NCBI GenBank assembly: GCA_038236965.1
Contig: JBBRZF010000039.1
Span: 1-23,458, forward strand
Source of the DNA: JBBRZF01 sp038236965
Lineage (GTDB): Bacteria > Acidobacteriota > Terriglobia > Terriglobales > Acidobacteriaceae
DNA: 23,458 nucleotides
Reading direction: 5' to 3'
Part shown: in pieces, positions 1-6,733 of the stretch
How positions within the stretch are numbered: position 1 is the first letter of the stretch
Layout of the letters: each line of letters opens with the position of its first letter
Made by a program: the position numbers and the translations under genes
The notes under the pieces: generated by a model
What the model saw: only the letters and a program-made list of their open reading frames with translations
Database searches by the model: none
Told to the model about the DNA's origin: nothing

Positions 1-32
1 ATTTCTCCAATGCACCCCCACTGAGTACACCC

Positions 33-182
33 ATGGACAAGAAGTGTCAGCATCCGCGCGTGCAAATCGTTGCTCGCGAAGAAGACTCCGAATACGTTGA
101 ATGTATCGAATGCCGCGAAGTCTTCGAGTCCAGCGAATTTAAAGACATGGCGATAGAAGAGAGTTCGGACGAAGAAGCCTAG
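33..182 (+). CDS. Small acidic putative zinc-binding protein (49 aa)
   Basis: I do not recognise a named family. The 49-residue product has C5-x-H7 near the N-terminus and a C24-x2-C27 pair, which together could make a four-ligand zinc site, followed by a strongly acidic tail (residues 41-49, mostly E, D and S). The ATG at 33 is the first in frame but has no obvious Shine-Dalgarno sequence, and the frame stays open upstream to the window edge, so the true start could lie outside. No terminator follows: the hairpin at 182-198 has only a 5-bp stem and no T run. The size, Cys/His spacing and acidic tail suggest a small zinc-ribbon-like protein; function unknown. Confidence 0.55.
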   Translation: MDKKCQHPRVQIVAREEDSEYVECIECREVFESSEFKDMAIEESSDEEA

Positions 183-315
183 CCCTGAGCGAAAGGGCGA
201 AGAGAGGGCGTGCAGTCCCGCAAAGGGTTGAAGTGTGTGAGGGCGAGTGGGAAGAGTAGTGAGTTGTGAGTAGCGAGTGAAAGGCAAGTCAGAGCAAGAG
301 CAAAGGCAAAACCTT

Positions 316-367
316 AGGCGAGCGTTGCTCGCCTGCCACGGACGAGGGCGTCCGGGCCCACGCGAGG
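316..367. repeat. Two-hairpin interspersed repeat, copy 1
   Basis: First stem AGGCGAGC / GCTCGCCT (316-323 and 327-334, loop GTT). Second stem CGGACG / CGTCCG (339-344 and 349-354, loop AGGG), followed by GGCCCACGCGAGG. Near-identical copies lie at 957-1006 and 3874-3925. Upstream (240-310) is degenerate repeated sequence built from AGTGAG and CAAAGGC units, also present beside the other copies. It lies between two unrelated genes and has no T run, so it is a REP-like element rather than a simple terminator. Confidence 0.8.
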
Positions 368-481
368 AAAGTCTCAGGGGGATGTGCTTCTTGGCTTGTT
401 GGGTTGGGGGAGCTTTGATATGGTTTCATCGTCCTCGAGTTGAGTCTTTTGCCGAGGGTATACGAAAGAGGCATTTTCCAG

Positions 482-847
482 ATGCAGCCCTTGGCGCTGG
501 TGGTTGACGACTCCATGTTGATACGACACGCGGTTTGCCGCTTCTTTGAAGAGCGGGGATTTTCCGTGGAATCGGCTACGAATGGCTTGGAGGCACTGGA
601 AATGCTGAAGAGCGTTAGCCCCGACTTGATCGTGACAGACCTCTCCATGCCGAAGATGACAGGAACGGAATTGATCACGGCCTTGAAGGAAAATGCCGCA
701 ACGATGAACACTCCGATACTGGTGCTGGCAGCCAAACAATCAGGGGCACACCCACTGGAAGAAACGCGCGCGGATTTCGTCATATTCAAAGACATCGACA
801 TTCAAGAGCAACTGGAAGCCGCGGTGAGTGCGATCGAAAAACGGTAG
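482..847 (+). CDS. Orphan single-domain response regulator (receiver protein)
   Basis: A 121-residue stand-alone receiver (CheY-like) domain with no output domain. Seen: acidic pair D9/D10 in VVDDS, phospho-acceptor D53 in VTDLSMP, and conserved K103 in FKD. The residue where receivers normally carry Thr/Ser is Ala (A83 in LVLAAK), so phosphorylation-driven signalling may be altered. ATG 482 is chosen because the domain begins at once (MQPLALVVDD) and GAGG at 467-470 precedes it; a TTG at 440 would add 14 residues unlike the family. No histidine kinase is nearby, so the partner is unknown. A strong intrinsic terminator follows at 869-892, so the gene is probably monocistronic. Confidence 0.85.
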   Translation: MQPLALVVDDSMLIRHAVCRFFEERGFSVESATNGLEALEMLKSVSPDLIVTDLSMPKMTGTELITALKENAATMNTPILVLAAKQSGAHPLEETRADFVIFKDIDIQEQLEAAVSAIEKR

Positions 848-868
848 TGAGCAGGGAGAAGTGAGTGG

Positions 869-892
869 GGCAGCGCTTGGGCGCTGCCTTTT
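869..892 (+). terminator. Intrinsic terminator after the receiver gene
   Basis: Perfect 8-bp stem GGCAGCGC / GCGCTGCC with loop TTGG, followed by TTTT. It lies 21 bases past the stop codon of the receiver gene. Confidence 0.85.
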
Positions 893-906
893 GCTGTTGG
901 AAAGAC

Positions 907-926
907 CGCGAGCGAGGGCGCTCGCG
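907..926. repeat. Perfect hairpin next to repeat copy 2
   Basis: CGCGAGCG / CGCTCGCG (8-bp perfect stem) with loop AGGG, the same loop as the second hairpin of repeat copy 1. It has no T run. It is probably part of, or a degenerate relative of, the interspersed repeat that begins at 957; CAGGCAAAGACAAGAGC-type simple sequence lies between the two. Confidence 0.6.
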
Positions 927-956
927 CCACATCAGGCAAAGACAAGAGCAAGAACT

Positions 957-1006
957 AGGCGAGCGGGCTCGCCTGCCACGGACGGGGGCGTCCGTGCCCA
1001 CGCGCG
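957..1006. repeat. Two-hairpin interspersed repeat, copy 2
   Basis: Stem 1 AGGCGAG / CTCGCCT (957-963 and 968-974). Stem 2 ACGGACG / CGTCCGT (978-984 and 989-995, loop GGGG). At 978/995 this copy has an A-T pair where copy 1 has A against G, so the stem is 7 bp here and 6 bp there. CAAAGGCAAGGCAAAG-type sequence follows to about 1028. Confidence 0.8.
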
Positions 1007-1044
1007 CAGAATCAAAGGCAAGGCAAAGTCCCGATCATCGTTAA

Positions 1045-2190
1045 TTATTTGAGTTGGAGGGTGGGGTCGATGGAGAGGTCGTGGGAGGCGAAGTTTCGTT
1101 CCAGCCATTTTGGATAGGCGGCGGCGGCGATCATGGCGGCGTTGTCGGTGGACATGGGACGCGAGGGAAAATAGACGGGCAAGCCGGACTGGAGCGCGCG
1201 TCGTTCAAAGGTGGCTCGGAGTTGCGAGTTGGCGGCGACGCCTCCGGTAACGAGGATGGTGCGGACATCGTATTCGGCGGCGGCGGCGAGAGTCTTGATG
1301 ACGAGGTCGTCGACGACGGCGCGCTGGAAGGATGCGATGAGGTCGAGGGTCTGTCGTCCGCAAAGGTTGGCGAGCTCTTCGGGCTTGGCCTTGGGAGTGG
1401 CGGCCATGTAATGGCGCCGAGGTTCGATGAGGCGGCTGACTTCGTCGTGCGTTTCGACGTAGCGAAGTACGGCGGTCTTGATGCCGCTGAAAGAGAAATC
1501 GAATTCGGGGCGCAAGGCGACGGGGCCGTGGTCATTGCGATCGCGATGCTTGATCTGCGTGGTCGGGAAATTGACGCCCTGTGAATCGCCAAGTTGGGCG
1601 AGTCGGTCGATGACGGGGCCGCCGGGGTATCCGAGGGCGAGAAGTTTTGCGACCTTGTCGAAGGCCTCGCCAGCGGCGTCGTCGCGCGTGTGTCCGACGT
1701 TGTGGTAGGACCAGGAATTTCCGCGCTGCTCGACTAGATAAAGATGCGTGTGTCCGCCGGAGACGACGAGGGCGAGGACCGGGAAATCCAGTTGCGCGTT
1801 TCCGCGCTGGCGCTGTTCGAGCAGGACGGCGTGGATGTGACCTTCAAGATGATTGACGGCGATGAGCGGCTTGTTGAGCGCGTAGGCGAGCGTCTTGGCG
1901 TAGGTGACGCCGACCAGCAGCGCTCCGGCGAGTCCGGGGCCGTTGGTGACGGCGAGGGCGTCAATGGATTCGTAGGAGTGTCCTGCTTGTTCGAGAGCGC
2001 GGCGAACGACGGGCACGATGGCGCGCAGATGTTCGCGCGAAGCGATTTCCGGAACGACGCCGCCGTAAGGCTGGTGCGTGGGAATCTGCGAATAAACGAC
2101 GTTGGAGATGAGTTCTTCTCCGGCGCGGACGACGGCAGCGGAGGTTTCGTCGCAGGAACTTTCAATGCCCAAAATGAAAGGGGAATCCAT
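1045..2190 (-). CDS. tsaD: tRNA N6-threonylcarbamoyladenosine transferase TsaD
   Basis: TsaD transfers the threonylcarbamoyl group from TC-AMP to A37 of ANN-decoding tRNAs, working with TsaB and TsaE (known for the family; neither partner is in this window). Seen: the ASKHA-fold start GIESSCDET (residues 8-16), the metal-binding NHLEGHIH with H114 and H118, VTGGVAANS in the C-terminal half, and TDNAAM with D349. At 381 residues it is longer than the usual 330-345; the extra length comes from loops such as the charged stretch around THDEVSRLIEPRRHYM. The ATG at 2190 has no clear Shine-Dalgarno but the core motif follows directly. It is divergent from the nucleotidyltransferase gene across about 87 bp. 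Confidence 0.96.
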   Translation of the reverse strand: MDSPFILGIESSCDETSAAVVRAGEELISNVVYSQIPTHQPYGGVVPEIASREHLRAIVPVVRRALEQAGHSYESIDALAVTNGPGLAGALLVGVTYAKTLAYALNKPLIAVNHLEGHIHAVLLEQRQRGNAQLDFPVLALVVSGGHTHLYLVEQRGNSWSYHNVGHTRDDAAGEAFDKVAKLLALGYPGGPVIDRLAQLGDSQGVNFPTTQIKHRDRNDHGPVALRPEFDFSFSGIKTAVLRYVETHDEVSRLIEPRRHYMAATPKAKPEELANLCGRQTLDLIASFQRAVVDDLVIKTLAAAAEYDVRTILVTGGVAANSQLRATFERRALQSGLPVYFPSRPMSTDNAAMIAAAAYPKWLERNFASHDLSIDPTLQLK

Positions 2191-2277
2191 AAAAGCAATT
2201 CTAATTGGGTAATTTGTAATTTGGTAATTGGAAGCAAGCCAAGGAGATGTCGGAAGTCAGGCGCAACATCATCTAAG
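2191..2277. promoter_or_regulatory. Divergent intergenic region with GGTAATT repeats
   Basis: This AT-rich gap must hold the promoters of tsaD (leftward) and the nucleotidyltransferase gene (rightward). It contains two GGTAATT units (about 2217-2223 and 2223-2229 area, in ATTGGGTAATTTGTAATT and TTGGTAATTGG). I cannot assign -35/-10 boxes with confidence. Confidence 0.3.
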
Positions 2278-3735
2278 ATGAAAGGTATGAAGGCTGGGGC
2301 GGTTGAGATTGTGAGGAGGTTGCGGGAGCACGGGCATCAGGCTTACCTGGTGGGGGGATGCGTGCGCGATCTGCTGCTGGGACGCGAGCCTGCGGATTAC
2401 GACGTCTCGACCGATGCGACTCCGCAGCAGGTGATGCGCATCTTTCCGCAAACCTATGAAGTGGGCGCGCAATTCGGAGTGGTGCTGGTTCCGGTGAAGT
2501 CGGTGATGCGGGAGAGGGAAGTCGCACGCCTGGATTCGGACGGGCAGGATGGCGGCGAATCCGACGCTGAGACTTCATTACTAAAATCGGACGGGCAGGC
2601 GGAGGAGCACCCGACGGGGTATCCGGAGGAACATGCCGGGGCGATCGAGGTAGCGACGTTTCGCAATGATGGCGTGTATCTGGATGGACGGCATCCGGAT
2701 GCGGTGCGCTTCACGCTCGATGCGAAAGAAGATGTGCAGCGCAGAGACTTCACCATCAATGGGCTGATGCTGGACCCGCTGGATGGCGATCGCGTGCTGG
2801 ATTTTGTTGGCGGCGAGGACGATCTTCGTGCGGGCTTGGTGCGGACGATTGGGCGTCCGGAGCGACGGTTTGGGGAAGACAAGTTGCGTATGTTGCGCGC
2901 GGTACGTTTCGCAGCGCGATTCGAGTATGAGATTGAAGCGGAGACGATGGAGTCTATACGGGCGCTGGCTCCGGCCATCGCGCAAGTGAGTCGCGAGCGA
3001 GTGCGCGACGAGTTGACGAAAATGTTGACCGAGGGTCATGCGAGCCGGGCATTCGAATTGCTGGATGTGAGCGGACTTCTACATGAGGTGCTGCCTGAAG
3101 TCGAGAGGATGAAGGGCGTTGCGCAGCCTCAGCAATATCATCCCGAGGGCGATGTCTGGGTGCATACGCTGTTGCTGTTGAGCAGGCTGCCTGCTGCGTG
3201 TCCGCGAACGCTGGCCTGGGGCGCGCTGCTGCACGATGTGGGAAAGCCAGCGACATTCAAAGTTGCGCCGGACAGGATTCGCTTCGATGGGCACGTGGAA
3301 GTGGGTGTGCGCATGGCGGAGGAAATTTGCGCGCGGCTGCGATTTTCGAATGACGATACGGAACAGGTTGCGTCGCTGGTGGCGAACCATATGCGCTTTG
3401 CCGACGCGATGAAGATGAAGGAATCGACGCTGAAGCGGTTCCTGCGTCTGCCGAAGTTTGACGAGCATATGGAACTGCATCGCATCGATTGCCTGGGAAG
3501 TCATGGCAATCTTGAACTGTATGACTACACGGCGGAGAAAATGCGGACGATGCCGGCAGAAGAGATCCGTCCGAAGCCGCTGATAACCGGGAACGATTTG
3601 ATCGCCGAAGGGTACACGCCGGGACCGCTGTTCACGGAGATTTTATCCGCGCTGGAAGATGGCCAGTTGGAAGGGACGCTGAAGGACCGTGAGTCGGCGA
3701 TGGAATTCGTGCGCGAGATGTATCCCGCGAAGTGA
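2278..3735 (+). CDS. CCA tRNA nucleotidyltransferase / poly(A) polymerase family protein with HD domain
   Basis: Class II nucleotidyltransferase family; members add or repair the 3' CCA of tRNA, or in some bacteria only part of it, so CCA-adding is likely but not proven. Seen (485 aa): LVGGCVRD at 24-31, metal-binding D40 and D42 in ADYDVSTDA, RRDFTINGLMLDP, the RxxRF region IGRPERRFGEDKLRMLRAVRF, and an HD phosphohydrolase motif LLHDVGKP (H319, D320). About residues 84-121 form an acidic, disordered-looking insertion (SDGQ twice) between the first catalytic strands, encoded by two copies of a 13-base sequence. The frame is open far upstream, but that part is antisense to tsaD; ATG 2278 (or 2287) matches the family N-terminus. 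Neither has a strong ribosome-binding site. Confidence 0.9.
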   Translation: MKGMKAGAVEIVRRLREHGHQAYLVGGCVRDLLLGREPADYDVSTDATPQQVMRIFPQTYEVGAQFGVVLVPVKSVMREREVARLDSDGQDGGESDAETSLLKSDGQAEEHPTGYPEEHAGAIEVATFRNDGVYLDGRHPDAVRFTLDAKEDVQRRDFTINGLMLDPLDGDRVLDFVGGEDDLRAGLVRTIGRPERRFGEDKLRMLRAVRFAARFEYEIEAETMESIRALAPAIAQVSRERVRDELTKMLTEGHASRAFELLDVSGLLHEVLPEVERMKGVAQPQQYHPEGDVWVHTLLLLSRLPAACPRTLAWGALLHDVGKPATFKVAPDRIRFDGHVEVGVRMAEEICARLRFSNDDTEQVASLVANHMRFADAMKMKESTLKRFLRLPKFDEHMELHRIDCLGSHGNLELYDYTAEKMRTMPAEEIRPKPLITGNDLIAEGYTPGPLFTEILSALEDGQLEGTLKDRESAMEFVREMYPAK

Positions 3736-3838
3736 GCTCACGTGTGCGAAGGACAGAAGAAATAGAAAGCTGCTGCGCCGAGTGCGACGACGAGTAGCGC
3801 GAGCAGCAGGTCGCGCGTGAGTGGGGAGTAGGGAACAA

Positions 3839-4008
3839 GGACAAAGGCAAAGTCAAAGTCAAAGGCAAGAACTAGGCGAGCGTTGCTCGCCCGCTGCGGA
3901 CGGGGGCGTCCGGGCCCACGCGAGGCAAAGGCAAAGGCAAAGCAAAGGCAAGGCAAGGGGCAAGAGCAACGGCAAGTCAACGGCAAGTCAAAGGCAAGGG
4001 CAAAGGGC
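3839..4008. repeat. AAAGGC-type simple-sequence tract around repeat copy 3
   Basis: Degenerate tandem units of AAAGGC, AAGTC and AACGGC run along the plus strand (for example CAAAGGCAAAGGCAAAGC near 3926) on both sides of the hairpin core. Shorter tracts of the same type flank copies 1 and 2. It is noncoding: every reading through it is low complexity. Confidence 0.75.
3874..3925. repeat. Two-hairpin interspersed repeat, copy 3
   Basis: Stem 1 GGCGAGC / GCTCGCC (3875-3881 and 3885-3891, loop GTT, identical to copy 1). Stem 2 CGGACG / CGTCCG (3897-3902 and 3907-3912, loop GGGG, as in copy 2), then GGCCCACGCGAGG as in copy 1. The mosaic of copy-specific bases suggests drift from one family sequence. 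Confidence 0.8.
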
Positions 4009-4026
4009 TGATAGAATTCTGGCTGG

Positions 4027-4344
4027 ATGGAAACGATTCGTCACACGTTGCAACGCATCATGGCGGAGTCGCTGAAGCGAATGCCGGCGGCAGAGGCCGT
4101 GGTGGAAGCTTGGCCGATGGTGTGCGGCGAAGCGGTGGCGCGGAATGCGAAAGCCGTGTTGTTTGACGAGGGCGTGCTGACCGTGGAAGTGCCGGACAAG
4201 ACCTGGCGCGCACAGTTGCAGGATATGAAGTTGCAATATTGCTCGGCGCTGATGAAGTTGAGTGGACATCAAGTTGAGCGGATCGATTTCGTGCTTGTGG
4301 CGCGAAACAGGACGGAAGATGAAAGTAACGGACAAAGATGTTAG
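4027..4344 (+). CDS. DciA-like (DUF721) protein
   Basis: DciA/DUF721 proteins assist loading of the replicative helicase DnaB in bacteria lacking DnaC (known for the family). This 105-residue protein shows the family pattern: an N-terminal helix (METIRHTLQRIMAES), AWPMVCGEAVARNAKAV, then DEGVLTVEVPDKTWRAQLQDM and a C-terminal strand VERIDFVLV. It is short, having the core domain only. No clear Shine-Dalgarno precedes ATG 4027; TAGAAT at 4012-4017 could be a -10 box but would give an almost leaderless message. The 3' end overlaps gatC by 26 bases, so the two are translationally linked. Assignment is by pattern, not alignment. Confidence 0.75.
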   Translation: METIRHTLQRIMAESLKRMPAAEAVVEAWPMVCGEAVARNAKAVLFDEGVLTVEVPDKTWRAQLQDMKLQYCSALMKLSGHQVERIDFVLVARNRTEDESNGQRC

Positions 4345-4654
4345 CTACGTGGCCGACCTGGCCAACCTGGAACTGACGGAAGCTGAGCGCGGCAGGATGC
4401 AGACAGACCTGAACTCCATCCTCGGCTACATCGACATGCTGAACGAGCTGGACACAAGCAACGTGGAGCCGCTGACGCAGATTTCCGCCATCTATGCGCC
4501 TTCGGGAGCAGAAGCGAAGTCGGGCAGCGAGCAGTTTGCGTATGCGCTTCGTCCGGATGTGGTGCAACCGAGTCTCTCGCGCGAAGACGTGCTGCGGAAT
4601 GCGCCGGAGACGGACGGCATACTGTTCAAAGTTCCCAAGGTCATCGAGAAGTAG
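4319..4654 (+). CDS. gatC: Asp-tRNA(Asn)/Glu-tRNA(Gln) amidotransferase subunit C
   Basis: GatC is the small scaffold subunit that tethers GatA to GatB in the GatCAB amidotransferase, which converts mischarged Glu-tRNA(Gln) or Asp-tRNA(Asn). The 111-residue product has the family pattern: DKDVSYVADLANLELTEAE, then DLNSILGYIDMLNELDTSNVEP, then LRPDVVQPSLSREDVLRNAPE and a C-terminal FKVPKVIE. ATG 4319 is chosen because the conserved N-terminus starts there and AGGACGGAAG lies just upstream; an in-frame ATG at 4262 would add 19 unrelated residues. It overlaps the dciA-like gene and is followed after 17 bases by gatA. Confidence 0.95.
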   Translation: MKVTDKDVSYVADLANLELTEAERGRMQTDLNSILGYIDMLNELDTSNVEPLTQISAIYAPSGAEAKSGSEQFAYALRPDVVQPSLSREDVLRNAPETDGILFKVPKVIEK

Positions 4655-4671
4655 GCGGCGGAAAGACATTC

Positions 4672-6138
4672 ATGGACATCAATGTATTGACGATTGATTT
4701 CGCGCGCGACCTGGTTGCGCGTAAGCAGACTACGGCGACTGCGCTGACGGAGAGCTTTTATAAAAAGATAAAAGCGGAAGACCCGCAGGTGGGCGCGTAT
4801 CTGACGGTGTCGAAGGAGCGGGCGTTCAAGCAGGCTTCGAAGATCGACAGGATGGCCGACGCGGGTGAGGAATTGCCTCCGCTGGGCGGCGTCCCTGTGG
4901 CGATAAAAGATGTGATGATGACGCGCGGGATTCGCACGACGGCGGGTTCGAAGATATTGGACGAGTTCATTGCGCCTTATGACGCGACGGCCGTGACGAA
5001 GATGGAAGAGGCTGGAGCGATCATCTTGGGGAAGTTGAATTGCGATGAGTTTGCGATGGGCTCGTCGAATGAAAATTCGGGATTCTTTCCGGTGAAGAAT
5101 CCGCGGGATTTGACGCGTGTTCCGGGAGGTTCGTCGGGCGGAGCGGCGGCGGCGGTGGCGGCAGGAACGGCCGTGTGTACGCTGGGTTCCGACACGGGCG
5201 GATCGATTCGGCAGCCAGCGGCTTTCTGCGGCGTCGTGGGATTGATGCCGACGTATGGACGGGTATCGCGTTATGGATTGATTGCGTTCGCATCGTCGCT
5301 CGACCATATCGGGCCGATGACGAAGTCGGTGAAGGACGCGGCCATCGTGCTAAAGACGATTGCGGGACGCGATGCGCGGGATGCGACGTCGGCAGATGTT
5401 CCGGTGCCGGATTATGTGGCGGAGATCGGGCGCGACCTGAAGGGATTGCGGATCGGCGTGCCAGCGGAATATTTTGGCGAAGGTCTGGATGACGATGTGA
5501 GGGCGTCGGTGGAAAAGACGCTGGAGATGTTGAAGCAGGCAGGGTGCGAGTTGGCGCCGATATCGCTGCCGAACACGAAGTACGCGATTCCGACGTATTA
5601 CATTGTGGCGACGGCGGAGGCTTCGTCGAACCTGGCGCGGTTTGATGGGGTGCGCTATGGGTGTCGGGATAAAGAGGCGCAGACGCTGAGCGAAATCTAC
5701 CGGCGGAGCAGGGACAAGGGATTTGGGCCGGAGGTGAAGCGTCGCATCATGCTGGGCACGTACGCGCTGAGTTCGGGCTACTACGACGCTTATTACCTGA
5801 AGGCGCAAAAGGTCCGCACGCTGCTGGTGCGGGAGTTCGAAGAGGCGTTCACGAAGGTGGATGCCATCGTCACACCGACGACGCCGACAGCGGCATTCAA
5901 GTTGGGAGAGAAAGCTGATGATCCGCTGGCGATGTATTTGAACGACATCTTCACGGTGACGGCGGACTTGGTGGGGATTCCGGGAATCTCGGTTCCGTGC
6001 GGGGTTACGAGGGAGAATCTGCCGATAGGATTGCAGGTGCTGGGCAAGCACTTCGATGAAGGCACGATACTGCGGATTGCTCATGTGGTGGAACACGCGT
6101 GCATGCCAGTGCTGACGACCCAGATGCAAAAAGCATAG
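4672..6138 (+). CDS. gatA: Asp-tRNA(Asn)/Glu-tRNA(Gln) amidotransferase subunit A
   Basis: GatA is the amidase-signature subunit that releases ammonia from glutamine for transamidation by GatB. The 488-residue protein carries the full Ser-cisSer-Lys triad: K79 (VAIKDV), S154 (PGGSSGG) and S178 (GSDTGGS), the same numbers as in well-studied GatA proteins. The C-terminal part keeps DAIVTPTTPTAAF and IPGISVPCG. It follows gatC by 17 bases and the pair forms an operon with the dciA-like gene. gatB is not in the window, so it must be encoded elsewhere. An intrinsic terminator follows at 6165-6189. Confidence 0.97.
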   Translation: MDINVLTIDFARDLVARKQTTATALTESFYKKIKAEDPQVGAYLTVSKERAFKQASKIDRMADAGEELPPLGGVPVAIKDVMMTRGIRTTAGSKILDEFIAPYDATAVTKMEEAGAIILGKLNCDEFAMGSSNENSGFFPVKNPRDLTRVPGGSSGGAAAAVAAGTAVCTLGSDTGGSIRQPAAFCGVVGLMPTYGRVSRYGLIAFASSLDHIGPMTKSVKDAAIVLKTIAGRDARDATSADVPVPDYVAEIGRDLKGLRIGVPAEYFGEGLDDDVRASVEKTLEMLKQAGCELAPISLPNTKYAIPTYYIVATAEASSNLARFDGVRYGCRDKEAQTLSEIYRRSRDKGFGPEVKRRIMLGTYALSSGYYDAYYLKAQKVRTLLVREFEEAFTKVDAIVTPTTPTAAFKLGEKADDPLAMYLNDIFTVTADLVGIPGISVPCGVTRENLPIGLQVLGKHFDEGTILRIAHVVEHACMPVLTTQMQKA

Positions 6139-6164
6139 GCTCAAGTTTGCGAAGGAAGTTCGGA

Positions 6165-6189
6165 GGGCGACTGAAGAGGTCGCCCTTTT
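6165..6189 (+). terminator. Intrinsic terminator after gatA
   Basis: GGGCGAC / GTCGCCC (perfect 7-bp stem, loop 6172-6178), followed by TTTT. It lies 26 bases downstream of the gatA stop codon. Confidence 0.88.
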
Positions 6190-6228
6190 GCTTTGCGAGG
6201 CAGACGGCGAGCCAAGTTCAAGAGCGGG

Positions 6229-6328
6229 AACCACGAAGGACACAAAGGTTTCACGAACCACGACCTTTAAAGATTAGATTTCGGTTCTTGCCCTTCCCCT
6301 AAGTTTTCCCTTTGTGTCCTTTGTGGTT
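6229..6328. repeat. 20-bp inverted repeat (ACCACGAAGGACAC type)
   Basis: Left arm AACCACGAAGGACACAAAGG (6229-6248) and right arm CCTTTGTGTCCTTTGTGGTT (6309-6328) are complementary at 19 of 20 positions across a 60-base spacer, which itself contains a partial third copy (ACGAACCACGACC near 6253). Motifs of this type recur in intergenic DNA of many bacteria (recalled, not searched). No transposase is present. Confidence 0.75.
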
Positions 6329-6733
6329 CAGTTTTTGATCTCGGTTTCAGATTTATTTTCTCGCCTGTGTTGTCGTCCTGTGGATTTCCTTTTCAGTACG
6401 TTGCGATTCGCATCATGCGCATAGAAATACAGCAAGGGCGCTGATTTACTCGTAAATCTCTCATTCCACAAATACAACTCTCGATTCTGCCTTGTAGTGA
6501 TGCAAAACGTAGCGGAGTTATGCAACAAAACGGTGCGTTGCGGAATACATCATGTGCTTGCGGTTTTGGTTGTAAATGTCGCTTAAATTCATTGTGTATA
6601 TGGAGTTACGAGTTTTTGACCCAATGGCACTTAGTTCGGCTAGGGAAGTGCTTTTAGTGAAGGCGTGTTGCGAATGAATTTTGAATGACCTTCGCAACTG
6701 AGTCTTCATAACAAAATTTCTGGAGGTAGAGAG
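6329..6733 (+). other. Gene-free AT-rich leader of the GcvH-like gene
   Basis: About 400 bases without a credible gene, clearly more AT-rich than its surroundings. It contains a palindrome GATTTAC-TC-GTAAATC (6443-6458) and an inverted repeat GTTGCGAA / TTCGCAAC (6667-6674 and 6691-6698) 36 bases before the ATG. A strong Shine-Dalgarno GGAGGT (6722-6727) ends it. The short reverse-strand readings here look random. Confidence 0.5.

Noticed and set aside
182..198. GCCCT / AGGGC hairpin after the first small gene as a terminator
   Set aside because: Only five base pairs and no T run.
1054..1584. A 176-codon plus-strand frame rich in Gly and Asp
   Set aside because: It is a shadow of tsaD on the other strand, with no domain.
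1744..2277. N-terminal extension of the nucleotidyltransferase frame by about 178 residues
   Set aside because: The extension is antisense to the conserved tsaD gene, and the family N-terminus begins at residues 8-24 after ATG 2278.
6625..6640. Possible sigma54 promoter (TGGCAC, then TTCGGC)
   Set aside because: With the required spacing the -12 element reads TCGG instead of TTGC, so the essential GC is out of register.
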